Shown here one piece after another: positions 23,893 through 33,140 of a stretch of 64,000 bases of DNA (position 1 is its first letter; every line of letters begins with the position of its first letter). Origin of the DNA: Anthonomus grandis grandis (Eukaryota > Arthropoda > Insecta > Coleoptera > Curculionidae). The stretch is taken from assembly GCF_022605725.1 (NCBI RefSeq), contig NC_065549.1, positions 35,913,690-35,977,689 on the forward strand, read 5' to 3'. The translations under genes and the position numbers were made by a program. A model generated the notes under the pieces. It worked only from the letters and a program-made list of their open reading frames with translations, did no database searches and was not told the DNA's origin.

Positions 23893-26018
23893 ATGAAAAA
23901 ACAAAACCAATCGCCAAATAGGCCGATTCTCCGAAGACCAGATAAGGCAGCTTAGGAATTAGTTCAAGGAGACACTTTTATACGTCAAGCTGCACGAATG
24001 AAAGGACTATCTTTCCATACGGTCCATAGATATGTAAAAAAAATTCACCAAGATGAAAATATTCGTTTATGTCCTAATTACAAGGTGGAACAAATTTTTA
24101 CTGTCGAACAATTCGAAAACAAATTTCGTGTATGCTTACTATAAAACATTCCTTTGCCTAGGTGGTTTCTTGCGGTATATTACCGACTCCAAGATTCGGT
24201 AGAAGAAGTACTTTCTTGTTCACACCAGGTACCAAAGTAACATTTGAGTGCGATCAAGATTCCGTGCTGGTAGGAGATCCTAGAAGAACATGTATATACC
24301 AGAGTATGGGTACACCTACTGTTTGCGTAAGTCTAATCATTATTTACTGTTTTATTTGGAGAACGCCTTGAGCGAATATATAATCAACTGTTCCAAAATG
24401 TTTTATCGTCTGTCAAGAGACGATACCCGAAGATTGTCATATGAAGCTGCAGTTTATAATAATATAGTCATTTCAACAAACTGGCATGTATCAAAAAGTG
24501 CTTGACTTGCCTGGATAAAAGGATTTCAGAAGCGTCATTCCGACTTGTCTCTTCGGACCCCAGAAGGTTGTAGTCTTTCAAGGGCAACCAGTTTCAATAG
24601 ATTTAACGTTGACATTTTTTTCACAAAACTTGAAATTGTTTTAAAGCGTTTCCCGGTGTTTATGGATGATAGTCGTTTCTATAATTTAGATGAGACAGGA
24701 ACCGTTACCGTTCAAAAGTCCAAAAAGTGTTTGCACAAAGGGGTATACGACAGGTTAGTAAGACCACAAGTGCCGAACGTGGAATGTTCGTTACATCCCG
24801 TTGCATTGTTGGAACATCGGGAGCAGCTATTCCTCCTGCTATGGTATTCCCGAGGGTGCACTTTAAAGACTTTATGATAAATGAGGCGCCCAACGGAACT
24901 TTATGTCTGGCTTCGAAAACAGGTTGGATGAATATGGAGTGCTTTGTGCAGGTTGTTAAACATTTCATTAAGCACACTGGTAGCATCAAGGAAAACCTTT
25001 TTTTGTTGCTAATGGATAATAACCAAAGTCATTTATCGACTGAAGCAATCGATTTGTGTAAAAGTAATGGTGTCACAATCCTTACTATACCGCCGCACTG
25101 CACTAATAAGTTACAGGCATTGGACGTAGGCTATAATGCGGCAGTAGATGCATGAATGATGAACCATCTCGGTCAGACATTTACAATTTATAACGTAGCT
25201 ACGTCTGTAGGCATATCATATCCACGAGCAATGACGCCCATTAACATCACAAGTGCTTTTCGGAAAACCGGAATATTTCCATTCGATCGGCATATTTTTA
25301 CGGAAGAAGATTTTTGTCGAGTTCTGTGACGGATAGGCCGCTTATTGCAGATGAAGCTACTCCTGAAAATACAGATAAACCTCCAGTTGTAGAAAATGCA
25401 GCTCCAAGTAAAAGTGATACCGCCATGAAAACTTTTATTAGCCCAAGTGTTTTCAAAGGTTATCCTAAAGCTCCGCCAAGAAAATCAGGCGAAAGCAACA
25501 AAAAACGCAAAAAAAAAGACAATGATTGCTACCGATACCCCGGAGAAAATGGAACTTATTAAATCTAGAGAAAAAACACCAAAAGAAAAAAAAGTAAAAA
25601 AGCGCGTATAAGATAGTGATTCTGATGAACAAGATGAAAATAAAATGGAATTACAGGATTCTAGCGGAGGAGAAGATTATATTGGTGAAGATCCCGAGTC
25701 CCCAATTAGTTTCAAATATCTTGATCGCTGTCCGCATATCGGAGAATATGTGCTGTTGAATTTTACTGTAAGCAAAAAACATACTATGTGGGCAAAGTCC
25801 TATCTCAAATAAAAGAAATTGATTTTGAAATATCGTTTTTAAGGAAAAGCATTAAATGTGGAAACAGATTCTTATTTCCAATGGTCCCAGATATCTCACA
25901 TGTATTAAAAAAAGATATTAAAATCATTTTGCCGGCTCCTTTAACGCAAGGGTCAACCAAGCGCCAGAAGTCGCTTTTGAAATTTGAGATAAACTTTGAT
26001 AGTCTTAACCTAAAATAA
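23893..26018 (+). pseudogene. pogo-type transposase (CENP-B/jerky-like), broken
   Basis: An N-terminal helix-turn-helix (RQAARMKGLSFHTVHRYVKK, 23970-24040) is followed by SKMFYRLSRDDTRRLSYEA and LAWIKGFQKRHSDLSLRTPE (the second read across a stop). The three catalytic Asp are present: NLDETGTVTVQKS (about 24690), LLMDNNQSHLS (about 25015) and PPHCTNKLQALDV (about 25125). Just after the third Asp about ten family residues are missing before YNAAVDA. A Lys/Asp-rich tail leads to GKVLSQIKEIDFEISFLRK and FEINFDSLNLK at the end, which is the usual C-terminus of insect members of this family. Stops and frame changes throughout make it inactive. Confidence 0.85.
24162..24326 (+). pseudogene. Sushi/CCP-domain exon embedded in the pogo transposase
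   Basis: The 165-bp open segment encodes one complement-control-protein module: CGILPTPRFGRR, FTPGTKVTFECD, LVGDPRRTC and a last Cys in PTVC. All four Cys and the typical Gly/Pro/Phe positions are present. The usual Trp before the last Cys is missing. A pyrimidine-rich tract and AG (24160-24161) precede it and GTAAGT (24327) follows, so it has intact splice sites in phase 0. Transposase coding flanks it on both sides: IFTVEQ ends near 24110 and ENALSEYI resumes near 24358. It is therefore foreign to the transposon, probably a captured host exon of a secreted or membrane CCP protein. Confidence 0.7.
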
Positions 26019-26518
26019 CAATAAGTGTTGCGTCTCAGTGTTCCAACATGGATAGGTACAGTGAGACATCTGGTATTTTTTAGTTTTAATTTTTTTGAGA
26101 TGTTACCTTTGGTTTTCGCCAAAAAACAATATCGTTTTTCAGTTCCTATTTATACGCCAAATGTAGGGATAAAATATGAGCTTAAAATAGCGTTTATTAA
26201 AAAAGTTATTGCTTAATCCTTGATGTATTTTTACTTTAGTGATGGATTATCTTATCGTATTATATAGTTACTGCTTGGGTTTTATTATTATTGAAATGTT
26301 AGTTGTAATGCTTTTTTTTCTGTATTTTGGCTTGTGTAAGAGTTTGTACTTTTTGGCATGAATAAATAAAAATTGATCCATTTTTTTTTTAAATGTGGAG
26401 CTTTAAAATACCAACAATGCGTTGACGAAAAAAGGCAACAAGTCGATTTTAGCGAATAATGTGGAAGCGCTTCGCCTTGTTGGAAAATCGGTTCTTGCTC
26501 ATTATATGCAGGATCGTT

Positions 26519-26880
26519 CTAGGGGTGTTGTGTATGGTTCGTAAAAATTCTTAGATTAGCATCAATCCAGTCATTACAATTGTGGCTATTCACTAAACCA
26601 TTCAAAAAGAAACTATACTTATCTAAAACATACACATAAAATAAGAAATTATCATCAATCGCTTGTTTAGTCATAATTTGGCAAAATTGCAAACGATGAT
26701 CGACCATATAAAGAAGGTGCCTTACTTTACTAATTATACAAATTGTTTTCCAAAATACAAGACCTCTAAATTCCAATTTAAATACCCTGACCAATGACTT
26801 AAAAGGGGCTTAAAAAGACACGCACCATTAAAGAATTTTAAAATCAGCTACATTTAAATTTTACTGCGTGACATCGCGGC
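26519..26880 (-). pseudogene. Tc1/mariner-type transposase fragment
   Basis: The minus-strand frame reads HRLQFCQIMTKQAIDDNFLF, then LDKYSFFLNGLVNSHNCNDW, then HTQHP. This corresponds to the segment before and around the first catalytic Asp of arthropod transposases with the signature (F)(T/S)DE.TFFLNG.VN.HN. Here the region reads VLDKYSFFLNG, so the DE pair has become DK. No other domain was found adjacent. The N-terminal fragment at 46515-46880 appears to come from the same family. Confidence 0.65.
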
Positions 26881-27447
26881 ATCTCCGCGTTTTTCTTTCG
26901 AGGAGCCAAGGGGAGACATGCAGATTGTCGTTTGTTTTTATTATTGGGAGAAACCGACCAAGAAAAAATACGACCCTAAAATATTAAAAAGGATAGCGGA
27001 AGTTTTGGAAATGGGATATTTTGCTTTTATAATGGTTCTTTGTTTTGTATTTTCGAAGTCAAATGGAATTACTAAAAATACCTAAAGTGGTTTTCGTTTA
27101 AGGGTTTCGTTTTTAGGCTTTTATATTATTTTACGATGACAGTAATAAATCAGTTTTAACTGCAGTTATATTTTAATATAGCCATTATTCCAGCACGATT
27201 TAAATAATTTCTAAACCTAATTTTTTATAGATCTTACAAATTATATAGTGTACGTATATATTATAGTACGGTATACCTGATATATTGTGAACAATTATGT
27301 AATAGATCAAATGAACGAGGTGTGTTTTTAAAGTACCATTTTAAAATAAAAACAAAACAAGAAAGCATTTTTAAGAAATCATATTCATATAAAAATTCAC
27401 ATTTTACTCTACTTTTCGATATCATTTCCAGTTATACTGAGGAACTA

Positions 27448-27700
27448 CCCAGGTAGCAAAACGATGTCGTGAAGATGTCGTTTTTCGTACTTTTTGGTCT
27501 ACATGATAAGTCATTTTTACGTCTTTACGACCTTAAAGTGACGTACAAATATCACATCCAAACTGGCGTCTTAAGAGACGTCGCTTAAACGTCCTAAATA
27601 AAGGCTAGATGACGTCGATAACACTTAATAAATATGGGCTAAAAGACGTCCTAAATGGACTTGAAAATGACCGATGGAGAACGTCAAATATTTAAAGGTT
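27448..27700. repeat. ACGT-rich repeat, solo copy
   Basis: About 250 bp packed with GACGTC, GATGTCG and ACGTC(T/C) motifs at irregular 10-40 bp spacing, starting AGGTAGCAAAACGATGTCG. It aligns by pattern with the ends of the element at 57048-61448 (AGCA...ACGT...ACGT...GTAC). No gene is present. Confidence 0.6.
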
Positions 27701-28000
27701 ATTTTAGGTCATTCAAAATGACCTTTGAGGACTTGAATATAAAAAAAACATTCTTACTTAAATTCCAAATATATATCTATTTATTCATTTGTAAGTATAC
27801 CAAAATAAAACCAACATTCTTTAGTTACTTTTCTTGAGGAAATATTCGGTACAAAAATACTAAAAACTTTGAATCTTTATATATTTAGAGCGGGCATTAT
27901 CTCCTGAGTGCTAGTAGTAAATATCACATCTTTTTATAAATAATATAGTTTTTACATATATATAAAAAATCATACGTAACATAAATATAATAAGACATTG

Positions 28001-28250
28001 GTGAATTTCAAAAAGTTCGTTCGTATCCGGGGCCTACATTATAAAAAACCATGTTGCAGTTAATTTTTTTTTTCTTAAGTTGATGCCTGCGACTCGTTGG
28101 TGCGGGCAGTCTCCGTTCAAACTCCGAAGCCACGCCCCCTTAGTTCTCGAGGTCACGGGTAACAATTTTCCCATTTTTTACCCCTTATCGGTGGAATTTC
28201 GAAAAATCCGTTTTTATCCGGTGCCTACATTATAAAAGGAACTCGCTGGC
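28001..28250 (+). repeat. direct repeat spaced 190 bp
   Basis: Two copies of a roughly 45-bp segment, at 28001 and 28191, share TATCCGG.GCCTACATTATAAAA. The spacer includes GC-richer sequence, and GATGATGAGTCAGTCAGTCA follows near 28290. It looks like part of a tandem or LTR-type repeat with unknown function. Confidence 0.55.
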
Positions 28251-29308
28251 AAAAATTTCACGTTTCTTGCTACTGTAGTTTGAACTCTGCGATGATGAGT
28301 CAGTCAGTCAAGACAAACTCTTTTATATACAGGGTGTCCACTAATTAATGGTACATAGAAAAACCACAGACTCCTGATGTAAAAATATTACGATTTAACT
28401 ATATTTACCTATATCCAAAAGTTGATATTAACTGAGATACAGGGTGTTAAACTTAAAACTTTTTTTTTTGTTTTTCCCCAATAACTTTAACAAAAGTTAG
28501 GGGTTTAGCAGTTTGTAGTTAGGGGTTTTTAGGTCGAGAAATTAATTTTTTTAACAAATTGAGTGTACAATATAGAGGGGCGCTGTCTGCGACATCTTTT
28601 TCTCCTTCATAAGGTCATAACTTTTTTGTGCTTAACTGTATTTAAGTTTTTATTGAAAATAATACTTTTTTCATATTTTTTATGTAAAAAATGTATACTA
28701 CTTTCGGGTCGCTCAGAGTCGGCGACTTCGAGATATCTGCCTTCAAATTATTTAGTACAGCAGCTCAAGCAAGCAATAATGTCTTGTTACTCTTTACCAA
28801 TCATTTTTTACATCATAAATAATGTTTTAGTATAAGTCATTGAGAATAATGCAGACAAAAATTGGATTATCATTTAATTAACTTTATTTAAAATTACTAT
28901 GATACTAGAAAATCTATTGAAAGAAAATAACATTAACGAAAACAAACTTAACTATGCGACTGATAACTTTTCCATTTTGAAACTGTGACGAGATTTAGTA
29001 AAAAAATAGATCTGCTTTTGACAAAAACTGTTCGAAATATCTACCATTTACTTCAATACATTTAAGAGTTCTTTTTATTTATTTATTTATTTATTTATTT
29101 ACAGTCAAGGCTTTCTAACAGACAGGCACAGCTGTCCAATAATAAGAAAGCACGTTATATCACAAATACAAATTAGTAAACAAGTTCTATATAATAATAA
29201 TTACAACTACAGAGAATTAATTCTTAAAATTACATCACAATCTAGAAAGAATTACTTATGTAGTTTAATCAGGAAGCCGTCTTAGGTGTCGTTTAAAGCC
29301 ATCAAAGC

Positions 29309-30949
29309 TCAAAAAAATAAGTCAATATTAGGATGGTTTAACTCCAAACTATTATACATACGGGTACATCTAATAATTGCAGAATTCGATAAGTAATTGG
29401 AAAAATACCTGAATACTACAAAAGTTTGTCTATTACGAAGGATGTAAGGATTGATGTTAAAATTGAGTTTTTCTAAAACAGATGAAGAATCAATAAAGTT
29501 GTTTACGGCCTTGTATATAAATATTAAATCAAAATTTCTTCTTCGGACCTCCAACGATTGCATATTATAAAATTTTAAATTATTATCATAACTAAAGAAA
29601 TGCCGTCGTCTGTTAAACCTATAATTTAAAGTGTTAACAAATTTGCGCTGCACACTCTCTAGTCGGCCAATATAATTGGCGTACATTGGATTCCAAACTG
29701 TTGTTGCGTATTCCAGTACAGGTTTTACTATACTATTGAATAAAATTGTTAAGGAATTTATGTTGCTAAATCCTTTTGTTGCTCGAAAAACAAATCCAAG
29801 ATTTTTAAGAGCCTTTTGTACAATATTTTCAAGATGCTTTTCAAACAAAAGCCTAGAATCCAATGTCACCCCAAGATCCTCAATAGAATCCAAATATTTA
29901 AGCTTAACATTATTTAGGTAAAGATCACATTTAACTTGCAGAGGAACAGGCCTTTTAGAGAACAAAATACAATTACATTTATCCAAATTGACAAAAAGTC
30001 TATTCAAAGTACAGTAATTCATAAAATTAGATAAATCGTACTGTAAAGTAAAGTAATCAGCAGCCGAAATAGTTTTTGAGATTTTAAGATCATCTGCATA
30101 TAAAGCATAGCTACTATATGAAAAACATTTCTCTATATCATATAGGAAAATGATAAACAGCAGAGGACCCAAGTGTGACCCCTGAGGCACACCTGAAGTC
30201 ACAGCTGTGCTCTTCGATTTTTGGCCATTTACAACAACATACTGAGATCTTTCACTTAAGTAACTTTTAAAAATTTCAAACAAAGCCCCATGTACCCCGA
30301 AATTCTCAAGCTTTATTAAAAGAGTTGGGTGGTGGACCTTATCGAAAGCTTTATAGAAATCGGTGTACACTGTACAAGTCTCAGAACCTCGCTCCATATT
30401 CTCAGATATGAGTTGAACGTAAGGCACAAGGTTAGTCAGTGGCCATCTTTTTTTAAAAAAGCCGTGTTGGTTTAAGTCAATCGATCCCCTAACAATAAAA
30501 AATAATTGATCCAAAATAAGAGACTCAAACAGTTTCCCAAAATGGCTCAAGAGAGAAATCGGTCTATAGTTATTGATAGCGCTTTTATCTCCTGATTTAA
30601 AAATAGGCACAATTTGGGCCACTTTCCAAAGCTTAGGGTATTTACCAGTTGAAATACATTGATTATACAATAAATATAGAGGCTTACAAAGATTAGGACA
30701 TGATTTCAGAAATATTGAGGGAAATCCGTCTGGCCCAGGACCCTTTTTGGGATTCATAGAGCATAATGCTTCTCTAATATCGTCTTCTCGAACATGATCA
30801 ACAGTAAAACATTCTTTTGATTGGACAACATCAATTAATGATGGAGTATTAGATGGTTCAAAAACACTGCTAAAAAACTTTGAGAAAAGTTCACAAATGT
30901 CAGAGTTATTCGTAGCATATTGATCATTAAAGGTCATTTTTAACGGCAA
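29309..30949 (-). CDS. LINE ORF2 reverse transcriptase, open over 546 codons
   Basis: This open stretch covers the RT from its N-terminus to near the end of ORF2. RT motifs in order: MNPKKGPGPDGFPS, NNYRPISLLSHFGKLFESL, QHGFFKKRWPLTNLV, VYTDFYKAFDKVHHPTLL, TSGVPQGSHLGPLLFIIFLYD, SYALYADDLKISKT (the catalytic YADD) and LGVTLDSRLLFEKH. The thumb and C-terminus read TTVWNPMYANYIGRLESVQR and LRNRQTFVVFRYF. Two dozen or so residues differ from copy 2. DFYKAF here is DFSKAF in copy 2. One T is missing near 29310, shifting the last ~17 residues. The true ORF2 is longer and starts at 32144, so this is a fragment of a damaged gene with an intact catalytic core. Confidence 0.85.
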   Translation of the reverse strand: MPLKMTFNDQYATNNSDICELFSKFFSSVFEPSNTPSLIDVVQSKECFTVDHVREDDIREALCSMNPKKGPGPDGFPSIFLKSCPNLCKPLYLLYNQCISTGKYPKLWKVAQIVPIFKSGDKSAINNYRPISLLSHFGKLFESLILDQLFFIVRGSIDLNQHGFFKKRWPLTNLVPYVQLISENMERGSETCTVYTDFYKAFDKVHHPTLLIKLENFGVHGALFEIFKSYLSERSQYVVVNGQKSKSTAVTSGVPQGSHLGPLLFIIFLYDIEKCFSYSSYALYADDLKISKTISAADYFTLQYDLSNFMNYCTLNRLFVNLDKCNCILFSKRPVPLQVKCDLYLNNVKLKYLDSIEDLGVTLDSRLLFEKHLENIVQKALKNLGFVFRATKGFSNINSLTILFNSIVKPVLEYATTVWNPMYANYIGRLESVQRKFVNTLNYRFNRRRHFFSYDNNLKFYNMQSLEVRRRNFDLIFIYKAVNNFIDSSSVLEKLNFNINPYILRNRQTFVVFRYFSNYLSNSAIIRCTRMYNSLELNHPNIDLFF

Positions 30950-31486
30950 ATTTTTTGTATTCCTTTTATTATTAATAAACGACCAAAAGTACTTTATGTC
31001 ATACTTAATATTTTCCTCTGTTTTAGTAATGTAAACTTTATAGTGTTTAGTAATATTTAGTTTTACAGTTTTACGTAAATATGAGAAAATATCGTAGTCA
31101 GACTGTAGCTTGTATTTTTCCAGTCTCTATGCACCTGCACTTTATTCTTTATTAAATTAATAGTGTGCTTAGAAAACCATAAAGGATATTGGCGCTTTTT
31201 AATTTTTATTTTTGATATTTCAGAACTCACAATATTACTCAGTTCTGCGTAAAAACATTCGATGTTGTTATCTACATCACGAGATAAAAATTAATCCTTC
31301 CACTGAAGAGAATGAATTTTCTCATTAATAACTGCATAATTTGCCCTAATGAAATTTACCTTTTGATAAGAATTACACACGACTTTTTTTTCATAATTTA
31401 ACTTAATATTCACCTCCAACGACATATGATGACTGTCCTCAGGCACTAATGGGTAATTACATTTAAGTACCTCGGTTATTAAAGAA

Positions 31487-32144
31487 TTAGTACCATAGTT
31501 TAGTTACAACTAAATCTAAAATTCTATTCCTTGAATTCAAAATATAATTAAATTGTTTTAAACCATTAAGGAAGTAAAAATCAGTAAAGCATTTGCTACA
31601 TGGGTCAGTGGCGTTATCAGAATTTAGTTTGTTATTACGCGACCAGGATAAATTAGGCAAGTTAAAATCACCTAGCAATAAAACTTTCCCATTAATTTTG
31701 TTACTTAGTACAGACTCTACTTTTGACATGAAATGTTTATAGTTATTCGAAGATGCGTGAGGGGGGACATAGACAGTACAAATTAACAATTTATTACCTC
31801 CATTTAAGACGACACTGACCCATATATCTTTCAACCATATATCAATTATATTATTGGTGTTACATAATCTTGGTATGAGTTCGGCACAATGGATATCGCG
31901 CACAGCCTAGCATTACTCCGCCACCATCACTTTTTCCACTCACTAGAGCACTACGGTCCAATCGAAAAACATTGTAGCCAGGAGGAAATAACTCCGAGCT
32001 CAGCACATCAGGCTTTAGCCAGGATTCAGTTATTGATACACAGTCAAATTGAGCAGCACACATAGATTGGTAAAAATCAACAGTTTTTGTTCTAAGTCCT
32101 CTGGTATTTTGGTAATAAATTGAAAATTCAGTGCATACAGACAT
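31487..32144 (-). pseudogene. LINE ORF2 N-terminus: APE endonuclease
   Basis: This domain nicks target DNA to prime reverse transcription. From ATG 32144: YYQNTRGLRTKT, then SITESWLKPDV (catalytic Glu), FRLDRSALVSGKSDGGGVML. A one-base frame change near 31900 leads to VRDIHCAELIPRLC, YVPPHASSNNYKHF, VLLLGDFNLPNLSW (Asp and Asn of the APE active site) and RNRILDLVV. The frame is lost again near 31490, where copy 2 continues with GTNSLITEVLKC and EDSHHMSLEV (the final SDH motif appears as DSHH). The domain is otherwise complete. Confidence 0.85.
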
Positions 32145-32204
32145 TTAAATAGAGATTATACATAGGAGATAGACTAAAGTATTTAAACATAAGAAGAAAA
32201 GGGA

Positions 32205-33140
32205 TTAAGTACTCAAAGACGACAAAACTTGTTCATTGGAGACATGAAAAGCCCTACTATTATCCTCTTTTTTAATGAAGAACTTCGAATCCTTAATCCA
32301 GCAATATGTATAGTTTGCAATTTGGCAAAACTCCCGAGCTCTTCTGTGCAGCTGCTTGAAGTATGGAGAGAGATGTTCGTTGACAAACAACCTAGTTTCC
32401 TGCTCAAATCACAAGTCAGAAGCCTTCAAACCACGGTTTCGACCTAACTTAACTGCACTTAAAAATTCGTTTCTCTTCGACACGGAGAAAAACTTTACTA
32501 TGACGTTTTTAGGATAATTATTGCTGGTATCCGACCCCTTGTTAAAACGAGCAACTCTATGAGAAGCGGCTATATCATCATCATGAATTATGGTTCCAAC
32601 AATGGAGCCTATTTTTTTTACCATTGATACTATATTCTCATTCCTTTTTTCTGGGACGCCGCAGAGTTCAATATTATTTTTACGACTCTCTTGTTGTAGC
32701 ACTTCGATTTCCGTTCTTAAGTGCAAAGACTCTTTACGAATTTCAGAAATTTCCTGCTGCATTTCATTTATCGTTTTAGATAATTTTTTTACGTTCTCAA
32801 TTTGGCTGGTAAAGTCATCGATTTTTGCTCCAAAAAAAGTAAGCGATTCAGTAAATCCCGACTGAACGGATCTGAAGGCAGCCAAATCAGACATTACCGT
32901 ATTAACCTTTTCAACAAGCTCCCGCAAAACTTTTGAGGTGTCCCCCGTAGAGCGGTCAGTTTTGGTAGTGCAGTCTTTACATCGCCAAACGATGCCGGAG
33001 TCTGGTTGTAAATCTCCGATAGCCGATGGTAATTTCACGCATTTAAGGTGATATTGTCGATCGCATTGACCTTGGCAGGAGATGCCTGGGTTTGTCCGAC
33101 TGACGTTACCAGCACATATGGAACACTGGGCTGCAGGCAT
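32205..33140 (-). pseudogene. LINE ORF1: PHD finger, coiled coil, FP-like C-terminus
   Basis: Probable RNA-binding chaperone of the LINE. Residues 5-60 form a PHD-type zinc finger (CSICAGNV, CQGQCDRQYHLKCV, VWRCKDC). A heptad-rich coiled coil follows (about residues 85-160, MQQEISEIRKESLHLRTEIE). Then comes IELCGVPEKRNENI and a C-terminal domain resembling baculovirus FP proteins (VIVKFFSVSKRNEFLSAVK, FVNEHLSPYFKQLHRRARE). One TGA at 32409-32411, after GLKASDL, replaces a GGA (Gly) codon seen in copy 2 and breaks the frame. Otherwise it is about 312 codons, ending at 32205. Confidence 0.8.

Larger units (their letters stand above)
23076..26350 (+). mobile_element. pogo/jerky-type (DDE_1) DNA transposon remnant
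   Basis: A plus-strand DDE_1 transposase remnant (23893-26018) is flanked by repeated short sites of the form GGAACAGTGAGAC or its complement. These lie at 23086, 23409, 23434, 23449, 23479 and 23819 on the left and at 26032 and 26055 on the right. GATAGGTACAGTGA occurs near both outer ends. I could not fix exact TIRs or a TA target duplication. A 248-bp foreign segment with a Sushi exon interrupts the gene. Confidence 0.7.
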
